A stretch of DNA of 64,000 nucleotides from Myoxocephalus aenaeus (GCA_038501785.1 JBAMJR010000099.1:2265501-2329500), one strand, 5' to 3'. Positions 34,082 through 47,091 are shown, counted from the first letter of the stretch. Numbers and translations are program-made. The notes: generated from the sequence alone by a model not told the origin.

Positions 34082-35694
34082 CAGTGGCGGCTGGTGAATT
34101 TTTTTTTGTGGGGGGCGCAGTTGGGCGGCGCGGTTTAAATAGCACTCCACAATGAGAAGAAAAGAGGTTTTGAGTAGAGATTCTAAAAAACAAAGCTTTA
34201 TTTCAAGAACACAGTGCTCAACACTGTCCAATAACAACTATCAACAAACTGTAACTTTGGGCATGAGAGGTTCAGAGCAGAATGGTTTAAGAAACATTGG
34301 GTCGGGTTTCAGAGGTTTACAGAATAAAAGAGGTGCCCACACCCTCACATGAAAGAGGTTTAGAGCAGAATAGATTCAGAAAGAGAGACATCACATTTTA
34401 CATTGGGTGTTTGACAGAGTAGGCCCCACTACTTGTAAAGAAATTTAAACTGGGGGCCCTGCAGTAAGGTGGCACTGGTGAGGTGGTCTTTGAAGGCAAA
34501 GCGTTCCTGGTGGTGTGTCCAAGTATGGTGTCACAAACCTACAGATAAATATATAGAGCGAGACAGAGACAGATAAGTTGTGGGGAAATATCTACTACAA
34601 ACAGGCTTCATACTACAGACAAAAGCCAACAACCAGAGTTGACAAAAAAACTATGTTTTGTGCGTCTTGATGGCTCATCAACAGACAAAAGGCCAGGAGC
34701 CACCTTGATGCTCTAGCCTGGAGCTATGACACACACACACACACTAACTTGTTGGGGGTTGAATTGGTATTTTAGATGGTTATAGTTTGATATGATATCC
34801 ACCCAAATCTAACAATGTCCAACACGTTTTCTGCTGTGGGAAAGATAAAACATTAAACTCTAACACAGGCATCTGCTGGTTTTGACACTCACCTCTGAGG
34901 CAATCCTTCCAGCTCATCTTCCTTCATAGCCCGGCGCTTCCTCGGCTGCTCAGAGCCACTGCTTTGCTCCACACTGAGCATCAGCTAACAGCTCTGGTTA
35001 GCATAGAGGCTTGAGGAGAAGCTCCAGGTGTACGTCCTCCCGCGGTCACTGCTTTGCTGCTGAATATTTAAATCCGGACGTTCGGGTCCAACTCTTTCAG
35101 CCTCATCTTGTCAACATCTGATCGTGGATTGAAAGGTGTTTCGCGTAGAGATACCGCAGAGTTTTCAGTCGCCATACTAACATAAGCAAAGTCTCTGCTA
35201 GCTGTGTTGCTCGCGTAGATACGTGGGAGCTATATGGGATGTGAGGGAATGATAAAGGTCTCTGATTCGACGAATAGTCCAACCACGTTACAATAAGAAA
35301 CAATGTCATTGGCTAGGGCGCAGATTTGTGCGCCCGAAGATTCACGTTTCATCCGCCAATGAGAAGCTGTCCTTGCCGCAACGAGGGTGAAATGTTTGTT
35401 CGCTGCCATAGACTCACATTTGGCCGGTGCCCCTAAAGGGGGGAGGGGCTTTTCTCAGTGATGATGAATGGCGATATATTATATTTGGTATATCTTAAGT
35501 GGTTGTTGACAGGGGCTTACGGTCTCCCACACACATTTAGCGCGTCAACGCGGTATATTTCTTATTTTAATTATTTGGTATATAATGTTTTTTGACAGTA
35601 TATATAAAATATATTTTTTTTCTTCTTTGTTTTTCCATCGCAATATTTTAAGAGGGGCGGCGCCCTAGCGCCCTCTATTGACGCACCGCCACTG
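34082..35694 (-). mobile_element. hAT-type deletion derivative, copy 2 (diverged)
   Basis: Same termini (CAGTGGCGG...CCGCCACTG) as copies 1 and 3, with a perfect 8-bp duplication GCCACTAG at 34074-34081 and 35695-35702. It is more diverged and about 130 bp longer. It has extra sequence near 34297-34445 in place of the second exon's end, and the exon near 35000 keeps more of the transposase. The (AC)n run is only 8 units (34729-34744). The orientation is the same as copy 1, 2 kb away, so the two are direct repeats. Confidence 0.92.
34985..35175 (-). pseudogene. N-terminal exon of hAT/ZMYM1-like transposase, copy 2, frameshifted
   Basis: ATG at 35175 opens the MATENS frame. Compared with copies 1 and 3 one C is lost in the GGGTCC run near 35084 (GGGTCCC elsewhere), which shifts the frame and meets a stop. 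In the frame used by the other copies the sequence continues past IQQQ into SSDRGRTYTWSFSSSLYANQ, which matches the start of the TTF-type zinc finger (RGRTYT.SFSSSWY) of ZMYM1-like transposases and is missing from copies 1 and 3. So this copy keeps an earlier stage of the deletion but is broken by the frameshift. Confidence 0.6.
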
Positions 35695-35702
35695 GCCACT
35701 AG

Positions 35703-36470
35703 TGATTACAGTATACTCTGGGGCCCAGAGACACAATGGGGTGAATTGAATACTTTGCACACTTGAACTGTTTTGGAAAGCTAAAAGCTAATGAAACTAC
35801 CAGTAACTTGCTGAATACCTCTCTGCACTATACTGAGTGCATCTTTGTTTTTTCCTTTCAGTAATAACATTGTACTCCTAAAGTTAAATCTCTGAGACTT
35901 AAGCTTGGGTTTAAATAAATGTAAAGACTGCAGAAAGCAGTCAGTCAATTAGTTTTTTTAACAAACCCACTGGTTTGGAACAATGGCAAACACAAATTAT
36001 CACCCACACCAACACAATTAACAGACTGACTTCTTGGTTCAACTTTGACCATGTGCACTTGCTGTATTTTTTTCCTTTGCAATGAGGAATTATTACCGAC
36101 ATTTTGGCTATAGTCACTACGTTTTACCTTCAAATAAAGTGGTTTAGAATGGAAATCCAGCTTTTTGTTTGACGTTTTGAGTTTTCCTTGAAGGTTCATC
36201 TGTCTGGTATCAACTGTTCCCATCAAGGGAAAAAGGGACAGCCACAGAAGAGGAGGGGGAAGGAGAGTACAATACATAGTTTCTTGTACCGCCTAAAGCA
36301 ATACATCTCCCTTGAGAGGTTACCACTGACAACAAGACATAAAGATAGAAAGAGACAAGGAGAGAGGGAAGAGTTAGAAAGATAATCACTTGCTACAGAC
36401 ATGAGGGATGGAAATGAGAGCTTGCTATACTTGTATTTCACGTCACTAGAATGTTCATCTTAACATGTTC
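35703..36470. other. No gene recognised
   Basis: Unique DNA between hAT copy 2 and the LINE end. A 110-codon minus-strand frame (35945-36277) has no family features and overlaps unrelated frames. Confidence 0.5.
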
Positions 36471-37006
36471 GAGTCCCTCCCCTCTGGCAGGAGGCTGAGG
36501 TCCATCAGGACCAAGACCTCACGCCACACAAACAGTTTCTTCCCGTCGGCAGTCGGGCTCATCAATGGGGCTCGGGTCCCCCACTGACTGTCTGTCACCC
36601 CCAGCTATTTTAATTTTCAATTTTTATTTTTAACTCTTAATTTTTATTTTTATATTCTCTTCTTTATTTTTACTTTTATTTTTATTTCTCTCTATCATAC
36701 ACTCCTCTGCACACCGCACACTTAAACACTCGTCACTTTAACATACACTTTTAACTTAAATACACACGTCACTTTAACGTACATTCACATTAATGTATCT
36801 GTTGACTGAGCACTTGCTTATCCTACACATATTTTAATTCAACCGCACTCCAATTGCACTGTTGCTGTTTTCGTTGATTGTTGATTGTTGTTTGTCTCGT
36901 CCTACGTCCCATGTCCACGTCCAATGTATGCACCTTCCGCCTCAAAAAATTCCTCGTTTGTGTGAAAACATTCCTGGCAATAAACGGTTTCTGATTCTGA
37001 TTCTGA
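36471..37006 (+). mobile_element. LINE 3' end with ORF2 C-terminus
   Basis: From 36471 a plus-strand frame reads ESLPSGRRLRSIRTKTSRHT and NSFFPSAVGLINGARVPH to TGA at 36585-36587. The PSGRR.R.IRTKT.R..NSFFPSAV pattern is the well-known end of L2/CR1/Rex1-type LINE ORF2 proteins. The 3' UTR follows, with AATAAA at 36979-36984 and a (TTCTGA)n tail ending at 37006, and is shared with the copy at 9379-9779. The 5' truncation fits LINE insertion. Confidence 0.85.
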
Positions 37007-38773
37007 CATAAAGGCAAACATCACTAACATGGGCTGCATTCAAAATGACTGGGGTAACTAACACCTTGAACAGGGTGGTCACTCATGGTTATTCATCAAA
37101 AAAAATGAAAGGGACCATTTTAGCCTTACCTAAAACATTGTATTTAGAAGCAAAACAAAATGCTAAGACACCCAACATTTGTGAATTCCTCATTGAACAG
37201 GAAAACCACAGGAACTATGGTAGGTCAAAGTTGAACCTTGAAACTTGTTATAAACTGTAATGGATGTTTACAATCAATGCTTTTGGTATTAGTTTTACTG
37301 TATGACCAGTTTGGAATATCTTGGGGATTTGTCCATCTGCCAGATTTCAGCACTTTGAGTTACCATCTCATTACTACTAATAGGCATGATGGCTAAATCT
37401 AAACTGCAGTTATCCTGTGAGACTTGTCTTTCACTAGATGGTATCTTATTAAGTAGACGTCCATTGCTCAAAATATTTCAGCTGTTTAATTTGTCAAACC
37501 AAGTTGTCACATACATCTATGAAGAATTTGATGAGGCCTTACAGCAAGGCGTTTCTCTTAAACGTGTCATTATGGCCTCTGAGAGCAGCAGCATCTGAGG
37601 AATGCGAGCAACTGACTTGGTTTTCTTGGCACGTTGTGAGTGACACTTTCAGATTGACACTGACTGACTGCGCCTCTCAGAGACTACCAAAGAGTGTGTA
37701 CCAGTGAGTGTCGGTGTGTATGACTGTATCTCTCTGAGCTTCTCTGAGGTGACAAAAGCACAGATGTGTGTCAGTTTGACAGAGCATTCTTGTCCATAAA
37801 AGTGTTTGGTTATCTATCTCTTGAGGCCTGTCAGGGTAAATGGATTATACAGTTTACATATTTAGTTTAGTACATAATGTTGCATCTTCAAAATTCCTAT
37901 TTTGCAGGGAACAAGTTCAAAGATCTAATTTACTTTCTTGGAGAGATCCTACGCACACACACGTTGTGTTTTCAGGATTTCTTGGAGACTTAACCTAAAC
38001 CTAACTATAACTGCTACCAGCCATATAACCCTTACATCAACATAATCTTACACTATTTGTAAACCAAGAGTTCACCCTAAAATGTCAAGATTTAGGTTAT
38101 GGAGCTGTACATTTCATCTCCATAAGGAAGGCGAGTCCCCACAACGGGACTGTGTAAAAAAATTAAAATTAAAAATTAAAAAAATCCACCCACACACACA
38201 CACACACATACAGTACATCCACACATTTGCAATTATAGCAGAGCTCAATGTTTTTCTTATTTCGATTATTTTGCACTCGGCAGGGGCCTGTGTCATACTG
38301 GTTTAGCATTGTTGCCAGTAAAAACATTTCAAACGGCTGAGAGACACCCATGTCTTTTATGTGGTTTAAGATGTGATGACAAATTCTAGCACATTGACAT
38401 GTTTGTCCCCACAGAAGACCACAGCGAAGAAAGCTTTGTTCCAAAGCCAAAATCATTCAGGTAACTATGCACTCCAACACAGACGTAAACAGACCTTGCG
38501 ACATGGCTCCACACAGAGGCAAGACAATACGGTGACACATACACGCTTCAGAAGCAGAGTCCCTCGAGTAAACTCGTCAATTCAGACCACAAGTACGGAA
38601 CTGTGGTTGGAATATGCTAAGTATATTCCAGGTAGAGAGTGAGTCACTAACTGCATGTTAAGGAATTAGGCAATCATTGCAAGTGGTTATCGAGTCGGAG
38701 TTTCTGGGAAAAGGCTCTCACAAAAGCAATGAGGAGTCTGCATGGACAACTAATACGCCCTTAACAAACATAT
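37007..38773. other. No gene recognised
   Basis: AT-rich unique DNA with a short (CA)n at about 38191-38208. Small open frames only. Confidence 0.5.
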
Positions 38774-38978
38774 TGTCAGGTGTGGGGTAAGGAGAGGACC
38801 CAAACGCACGAGCGACAGTTGAAAGTACAATCCGACAAGGGGACAGGAGACAGACAGGGTTTAATACAAGAGGAGGGTAACGAGGAACAGGTGGAAAACA
38901 CTGAGGGCAGCACAGGTGAAAGGAATACACAATCAGGGAACAGGGCAGACAGACAACACCAACACCAACATCATAACA
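38774..38978 (-). mobile_element. Short solo LTR of the same Gypsy-type group
   Basis: The ends are TGTCAGGTGTGGGG on the left and CATCATAACA on the right (TG...CA). On the minus strand it reads TGTTATGATG, then CCCTGTTCCCTGATTG, CACCTGTGCTGCC, TTTTCCACCTGTTCCTCG and TTGGGTCCTCTCC, in the same order as the LTR at 12337. It is shorter (205 bp), and the flanks do not show a clean duplication. Confidence 0.6.
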
Positions 38979-39567
38979 CATGTGAACCTTAAAAGCTTTT
39001 TCCCATGAATACAATGTTGATAGTGGTGAAATATATAAGATATGTTTTGTTTGTTTTCTGCATGTGCTTAAGGACACACACATATGTGCACTATTCACAC
39101 ACAAAACAGAGAAAACTGTGTTGGATGAAAACAATTCAGATTTCAAAAAAGTTAAGTAATTTAGGGTGGTATGAAATGAACTACAAAAAGATACACATAT
39201 TTGCATTGTTAAACGTTAAATATATTTAAAGACATATTGGACATAGACAATAACCATGCAAAGCAAAATCCTGTTGAAATGTTTTAACATTTCTATGTGA
39301 GCTCCCCTGTGAATGTGTTCGTACAGACACAAACACACGATAATACTTGAATGCACTCAAACGCACACAGTCATGCGTGGACACACACATCTCGCCCAAA
39401 GCCAGTGCGGTCCAATTATAGGAAGAGCACAAAGTCCTGCTTCATCAAAATGAGGAAAGGATTAAGACCTGGGAGGGAAGGAAGGAAGGAAGGCAGGAGT
39501 GAACTGGCATCCAAGTGGCTGACAGGCCCTACAAGCATCATACTGCCTGGGCTTGTACTGGTGCAAC

Positions 39568-39611
<44 letters not shown>

Positions 39612-39619
39612 TTATCTGT

Positions 39620-39650
<31 letters not shown>

Positions 39651-40486
39651 GACTCAACCTATCATAATCTGTTTCCTGTACTCTGTTGCCAGAGCGACAT
39701 GTATTTGGGCGTCCTGGGTCACAAAAGTTTAGGAAGGTGGCAGCAAGATGAAACCTGTCACGTAACCAGAATGGCTGTCAAGAATTGAGCCTTGTAGGTG
39801 TGAATGGAGTGATCTGGATTGAGCTTTGCTATTGTGTTGCTATTCATGTGTGCTATTCATAAAAAATATTCATTTGACAGGTTCTATTTTTTTGATGGGG
39901 CTTATTCATGTGAATTGATTAGTGTCTACATTTCTGGACATTTCTTGATTGGAAATGGGTCAACTAATTTCTTAGAGAGCAAACCACATGACATTTGCTG
40001 GATTTTAGATTTGAGACATTTTAGGAAGTGAGGCTATAACTTCCTACTCCCCCTCTCCTCAGTCACACACTCATCATCACAAACAAGCACACATACAGTT
40101 TATTTTTTCACAAGCTGAGCCTGCACTTGGCCAGTTTCACGGGCATGTTTTTGAACTCCTGGGTTAGGTGAATCAAATCATATTACGGGGTAAAGAGGAG
40201 GATGAGATATAAAGGAAGAAAGTGGAAGAAAGCACAAAAAGGACAAAACACATGCATAATGTATTGTGTTGCAGTAATGCATAATGTAAAGCAGTTCCTA
40301 ATGTAAATCTACAAGTGTTATAAACAGAACCAACTTTACATTTTCTTTTGCAGTGAAATAATCAGACTAGAAATGTGCCCTTATTGATCGCCATAAGAAA
40401 GCAGTATTCTTGATTTTACCATATAATGAGAAGCATTGAATCTGGAAACAAGGGTTGTGATATTGTAAACCTTGTTCTATAAGCAT
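38979..40486. other. Unique DNA with simple repeats
   Basis: Contains (GGAA)n at 39476-39492 and the compound (TC)n/(TG)n at 39574-39650. The 145-codon plus-strand frame at 39351-39788 runs through these repeats and is not a gene. Confidence 0.55.
39574..39650 (+). repeat. Compound (TC)n(TG)n microsatellite
   Basis: A TC run at about 39574-39607, a short interruption, then a TG run to 39650. Confidence 0.95.
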
Positions 40487-41190
40487 GGCTCCATCCTCTG
40501 GTGGACTGTATGGGTAGTGCTCTCCTCCAATCACAAACATGCATTAGCTCACTTAACATTTAAAAGAAGACCCTCATGCCACACGCAGTGGCTGCAGCAC
40601 CGTGTCCACACATCTGCTGAAGGTGCGGGAGGCCAGGGAAGAGATGAACGGTAGCCCGTCAACCTACCTTGACCACTTAAATTAGCGTGATCGACCCTCT
40701 CCAAGTATCAGCTTTCTGTTGACGCAGAGCCCTCTCTGGACTCGGATGCAGCCGTTCACCTTGGCCACAAGTAGGTTGATATTTGAGTACCTCTGTTCGA
40801 AAACACATTTTTCATTTGGCCGATGTTAGCGTCTGAGACAGTGGGGCGGGGTCGTTGAGCATGGAATATGCCAGCAAAACGCCCAACATACCCAGATTAT
40901 AAATTGCGTCTCCAGTTGAAAAATATATTTGTCCCTTTAACACAGCAGCATCGGTAGAGACTTCTTGCTCTCTGACCAGTTGAGGATCTGTGGAAGCAGG
41001 TGGCCTTGGGCCCTCCTCAAGTGGGGTGATAAGCGTGGTATGAGCTGCTTTATATGTACTGTAGGGTTTGCACATGTTCGGGAAGTACATCTTGATTGGC
41101 TAACTATGTATTTGCACATTTTCCGTGGGTGAATGCAAGCTTGTGATTGGAGGAGAGTATTACCCATAGAGTCCAATAGAGGGTCGAGCC
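40487..41190. mobile_element. Unassigned element with 59-bp terminal inverted repeats
   Basis: The left arm 40487-40545 and the complement of the right arm 41132-41190 match at about 50 of 59 positions. The best core is TGTGATTGGAGGAGAG followed by TACCCATA and AGTCCA on the right arm, mirrored by TATGGGTA and CTCTCCTCCAATCACA on the left. The 700-bp total suggests a MITE-like DNA element. No target duplication is evident just outside GGCTC...GAGCC, so the exact ends are unsure. The interior carries a 92-codon minus-strand frame. Confidence 0.6.
40812..41090 (-). CDS. Unassigned 92-codon frame inside the inverted-repeat element
   Basis: Minus-strand frame from ATG 41090 (MYFPNMCKPYSTYKAAHTTL...), including DPQLVREQEVSTDAAVLKGQ and GMLGVLLAYSMLND. 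Composition is protein-like, but I recognise no family and no splice sites were assigned. It lies wholly between the inverted arms. It may be a chance frame or a remnant of the element's own gene. Confidence 0.2.
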   Translation of the reverse strand: MYFPNMCKPYSTYKAAHTTLITPLEEGPRPPASTDPQLVREQEVSTDAAVLKGQIYFSTGDAIYNLGMLGVLLAYSMLNDPAPLSQTLTSAK

Positions 41191-44100
41191 TGTGTGAGGT
41201 AACACTTCAGGTGAAATGTGCAACTCTGTAAGGAAAACAAACAATCATGAACATATCATTTTAAAATGTGTATTGCAGTGCACATTGATTGTCACTTTTC
41301 CTTTCCTTTCTGGAGACAAAAGTTGATAAAACAGCATTTTCAAGTAAGCTTGCTTTATTATAGTGAAACACAGCTTAAAGGTGCACAATCAAGGACAACA
41401 ATACTTTGTGAGAGGGCTGGGAAAGGGTTTATACAGTTTGTTCCAGCTATCAGAGAGACAGTTTAGATTAGAGTAAAACCTCAGGCGAGGGAGGATCCAA
41501 TATGCCAGGAGACTTGCTGTACAGCAGGTAATAACAACCCGGCATAGTTTTTCCTCTCACTAATGAGAGTTCACCTTAAGTTTGGCCTCTGAGCTGAGAG
41601 ACATTTAACCCAGCACACTTTACCCTGCATGAGCTTTCTCTATACTTTAAAACTTTTAAAACTACCTCGGAAAAGGAAGTGTTCGGAGTCTTGACATCTA
41701 CCAGTTTTCAGTATTTCAACACTGTGTTGGGATGCAAAAATTGGATAGTCACACAAAGTTTTTAAAACATATATAACATTTTCAAAACAAATCTAAATAT
41801 TGTTTATAGAGCAGCAACAGTTTACAGCAGCAAAGTAACTTCATAAAGTTATCAATATCTTACTGGAAACACATTTAAAATTGAGTTTATAAAGAATGAT
41901 CCCCCTGGCTGCTTTGTTTCAGCTAGCAGAGAAGTGTTCAAGACAAAAGCTTTTGGCCCATCATGCATGCTGTGCTTGTGAAAAAATAGCGTCGGTGGAT
42001 GAAAGAAGAAATTAGGTTTCACTTTCGTTTACATGTTCACAGATGAATTGATAAAGTTTGGGTATTTTATTCTCAAATATTTTATTCCACGTACAGCAAC
42101 AAGCATAGTTGCCGTCAACTTTAGTATCCTTCACCTCACCTGGTTCTCTGCTCGCACTTTGTGTGCCTATATGTGTGTGTCGAGAAGCTCCGCCCGACAG
42201 AAGGAGAAGAACAAATGTGCGCTGCAGTGTGATAATAAATTACACTAAAACATTAAAAACTACAAAGATGATGAAGCAAATTATGAATCTTGTTCAAAAC
42301 ATTTGAATGTTTCCTTCTGAATGTTATTCAAAGTCAAAAAGGTAATATGAACAGCTAACACCTATTTTCTCCCTTCAGATTTCCTTAATAGTTGCTGGTT
42401 CAACTACTCCTGACCCTAGCTCTAGCAAGCTACCACATGGCTTGGATTACATTAGTTTCTTGTTGCTGCACTGTCTATTTCAGTATACTTAAGTGTTTGG
42501 CTGTATGCTGCCACTAGCTTGGGTGTGTTTGTATGTGTTGTAGGCTTTTTAACAGATTGTACCTCCCAAGGTTGTGCCCATAGGGAAAACACTGGGAGAA
42601 GACAATACCACTGATACTGCCATTGAGACAAACACTTGGCAGTGTTACAACTGTCTTGCTCTCAGGAACAGACTCTGGGAGTTCATCTGCAGGAGGAGAA
42701 AATATGCCAAAGGATCTGCACAGTAGTTAACATAAGTAAGTAATGAGACTTTGCAGCAAATGCAGAAAGAAAGAACCGGCCTATCTCATAAAGGCCAGGT
42801 CGTGGAGATGAACAAAGATAGAAAATGAAGGATAAACAAAGGCCGGGAAGGTAGTAAATGGCCCTGAGATTTTATGATCCCTCTGGGCCAAATTTGCTAA
42901 ATGGAAGTTCTTGCAGCAGTATACGGTGTCTGTGAAATTGCTTCCCTTGAGACGTGATTCCTGTATATGTCACTGTCCTCGCAGGGCTCATGTCTTCACA
43001 CAGCAGGAAGGACCTGTCGTTGGCACAGGGTCAGACCTCAGAGGAGATGACCTGTCTGTGTCCTGCCTCTGCTTGTACTTGCCTTCCCTCTGTCTTTGTC
43101 CTCTTCCTCTATCTCATATTCTTCTCTGTCTATAACTCTGCCTCTTCCACTACCTTTCCCCGTCTGCTTCTCTCACTCCTGTCTTTTATACTTACGTCTC
43201 ACTCTGCCCTTCTTTGTCCTTGTTACCATGGTTACTTCTTCAAATGAAGTGTTGACGCAAGAGGACTGATGGAAGATACAGGGACCTATGATACTCTTGC
43301 CATTCATCATTGTCGTTCTCTCTCTCCTGTTAAATCTTTATCTCTTTTAAGTCTTCAATTAACCACCGCCAGAGGAAAGTCATGCTGAACAAGTGCCAGA
43401 TCCATGCTTTCTTGCTGCTCTGTTTGTCCAGTAATTGTTTACTTCAAAGACTAGAAAAAGTAATCAATTTCAGACAAGGAGCATTTGAGGACTATTTCAA
43501 ATTTTAATTTGGGTTAAAGATTACAATAAGCATGATAATAGCAGGTAATCTTGGTTGGCTAAAGTGAGTATAAGAGATTGTGTTGGTTGTGTATGAAGAA
43601 ACAGAAGGAAGTAAACAATGGAAGAAACCCAAAGGAACAATACAAGATGCATGAGGAAAGAGGGAGCAAAGGGAGAACAATAAAGAAAGGTGAAAGGGAT
43701 GTGCAAGTCTGATGCAGATCAAAGTCTAGGTGATAGTCAGGGTTGGAAGAAAATACACACACACGGACAGTGTTTGTGTGTGTACAGCCACAGAAGGAGT
43801 GAGGCTTGTGAAAAGAAAGGGCAGTGATCAAACAAGAGATGAATTGATGGAGGAGGCAGGGGGAGACGCAGGGAGGAGTGGGAAGTACAGTCGGAGCCAC
43901 AAGGCCTGCATGCACATAGCAACTTTATTGTTTTATGAGAATGTTTCTCTTTCATGATCTCTTCCCTCTTTTATCCTGGCAGATGCGTGCACACACCCAC
44001 CCACACATACACAAACTGTCACCACCTTTCATACCAGCTTAACTGCCAGGCAGGGGAAGCTCCACGGCCATAAAAGATGTGACCACATGGCACATCACAG

Positions 44101-46554
44101 CTTTGCCTTGTTATCCTGACTATAGAATAGCCCCAATCAAAAAAAACGTCAACTGATGTTGCAGATGTCCTACCACCTTCTTGCATGATCTCATTTGCGG
44201 AGCTTGACTAACTAAGGAACAGGCGCCAGTGGAGACAGAAACGAGGGAACAGCAGGAAAGTTGAAATACACGTGGCTTCCGCGCAGCAGCAGAGGAAGTC
44301 ATTTACATAATGCCTCCCTGATTACACATCTCCCTGCCTGCTTGTACTTTTATGTGTTAGTCTCATGGGTGAGGTGTGAAAGAAGGAAAAAAGTAACATG
44401 GGCTCGATTAGGATTTCCTGTGTAGTGGGGCGATGGCTAATGAGATATTTGTTTAAAACCTTGACTTTCATGGCCTTGGTGTGCACAGATCAAAAGGAGA
44501 TGTTTTTTTTCTTCATACAAAAGGTTACATTTTTTCCTAAGATCAATACTTTGTGCAAATGTGTATGCAGATCAGAGATCCTCGGATGCAGGAAAGCAAT
44601 AAAGACTACCACCCACACATTAGTTTTTTTTATAATACTTTCATTAAGCAGTACAAGCACATAGAATTAATGTTAGGACTATAATCTATGGTCAACACTT
44701 GACTTTGATATCCTGCAATGATATTTCCCTACTTCAATGAATGAACCAGTTTTCAGAACATGCCCTGTCTACATGCAGTATCCTGTCAACAAACTAAACT
44801 AGTGTGAAAGAGATGAAATATGTCCTACCTCGTTTAACTAAAAAGTCAGCTACTCATGCAGGGGAAATAACTGCTTATCCAAACGGAAACACACTTCTGA
44901 CAGTCTTTGTACTTTTTTCCCCCCAACATCAAAATGTACAGCATCTCCCTGAAGAAGACAAAGCTGTCAAAGCTTTGCTCAAAATCAAAGTCCTGTAGTC
45001 TTTGCTTCCAGGTTACAAGTGTACAGTATACTTTATTTTCGTGAAATGTTTTCAAAATGTGCTGTGCTAGCATTGGTGTTGGTGAGTGTGTGTGTGTGTC
45101 TTGTATCCAAATGTATGCAAAAGACAGTAAGAGCCTGACCTGAGGGTATACATGAGAAAAAGTTAAAGCAATTCATTATTTATTCGTAATTTTTAAAGAG
45201 ATAGACATTATACATTTTCACAATACACATTAAACATATAAACTGGAATAGCTCAGTAGCATATCGTGCCACTCAAAGCTGCAAAATGACACTTTAGAAA
45301 AGCTTAGCGGATGTAATGTTATGTTTGAACCAAACCGGCCTTGTTATGAGTAGTTTCATTTAGAGGTACTTTATGCATAGGTTCCCTCACCAATTATTAT
45401 TGCCGAATAGTAGCTAAACACTACTGCTACAGTACCACTGCATTATGTCTTAACTGTATACAATGTTTAAAACCATGTTCATGTTGAAAACAGCACCCCT
45501 TCTATTCATGAGAACTATTTTGTCTGCAATTACAAATTTTGTTGGCGTGTGTAGTTTAATTGTATTTTGTTTGACCTGACCTTTCAACCACGTTCCTGAT
45601 GATTACACCATAGACGTAACCAGATTGTAACCAAGTAATGACATTTACAGTAGGACAACCCTCTAGATTACCGAAGTAACTGAGTTAAGAAGAGCATTTT
45701 CATTGGATATAGATAAAGAAACTGTAAAAATAGACACAGTAATTCACATTATCTTTGTCATATGAGACGACCCACTGCCTCAAACCCCGGTTGAACCTGA
45801 GTCACTCCATACTTGTCTTAAGACGGCCAAATCCTGTTCACCCAGATGTCAGTTCTTCCCCGCAACTGAACACCATGTCACGTTTACAGACAGGCAGGAG
45901 AGAACATAACTCACAAAGGGCACTGGGGGGCCAGCCTTGGCCTGGAGGTTGGATGGCTCCAGAGTTGCTTAGCTTCTCTTTACACTCCTCATGAATGATG
46001 CATGGTTGGCTGGAGTTTGGTACAGTGTGAGGAAAGGGAGGGAATGAGAGACAGCAGACCTAGAAGCAAATGAGCATTGATCAAGGGCGCTACAATTACA
46101 CTGACCTCAGCTAGTTCCTAGGTGCCCCAAAGAGCGGAGGAAATGGCCTTGAAGTGTGTGTGTGTGAGAGTATGTTAAGCAGGGGGAATCTTGTAACTGT
46201 AACTTTAGAATTCATCTTTTGATGTGCAGAAGAAGATTCAGACAGAGGCAAAAAGGAAAGAGTAATTTCAGGCCTGAGAAACAAATTTAGTGCACATGCA
46301 TGTATTTTGTCCAACAGCCGCAACTTGGTATGATAATGCCGAAAATGGGACTGTGAGTAGGTGACAGGGATAGAGTAGGATAAGGGAGGGGGATCTGGGG
46401 GTAGTTTGGGGGTGTAGGTGTGAGATAAAAGGGAAAGATGGGAGGAATGCAAGAGTGAAGAGGAAAGGTGATACGGTGGGCTGGGGAGTCGACAGATTGA
46501 TGGATGGCTTCGCTGCAGATGGATACTGAGCAAAAACAGAGCTGCAAAAACACA

Positions 46555-46627
46555 CATTAGCACACACACACACATGCAGACACACCGAAATGCATTCATA
46601 CACACACACACACACACACACACACAT
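46555..46627 (+). repeat. Interrupted (CA)n microsatellite
   Basis: Several CA runs with short interruptions; the last, about 14 units, is at 46600-46627. The Cys/Val-rich minus-strand frames that start here (119 and 170 codons) are artefacts. Confidence 0.92.
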
Positions 46628-47089
46628 TAATTTGGGTTACCATTATGAAAAGACTCACAAATTGGTGCGTACATAGACATGTGAAAACAATCACACTGGC
46701 ACATAAACAGTCAGACACTCTAATCCAAAGGTGGCATTCAGGTGCAGACATTTAACCCAGAACACTTAATCTCTCTCCTTCTCTAACACACACATTATTA
46801 ATGTGCGTCATGCAGCACTGGGTAGTGCGCTGACTAATAACTGTAAACAAGTATCACCATGGGGCCTATCACGCAGCCCAGTAATGGTTATTACCATCAT
46901 CACTCTTCCTATGATTATCTAGGCCCGTCTTTAGCTAAAACATCGTTGCTAGCCAAATGTACCGTAGCATCGCAGAAAGATAGGAGGTCCCTTCCCATTT
47001 CACTCATTTACCCCCTTAGCACATCTGTTCGCAAGGTGTCACCGCCGCTGCATTAAAGGTTTCAAGCTGATTTTCTGTCAAAAAAAATA

Positions 47090-47091
<2 letters not shown>

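Noticed and set aside
39351..39788. 145-codon plus-strand frame
   Set aside because: It runs through (GGAA)n, (TC)n and (TG)n repeats, giving Ser-Leu and Cys-Val tracts. No protein family features.
46111..46627. 170- and 119-codon minus-strand frames starting in a (CA)n run
   Set aside because: The Cys-Val start is a microsatellite artefact, and the Ser/Pro/His-rich rest shows no domain.
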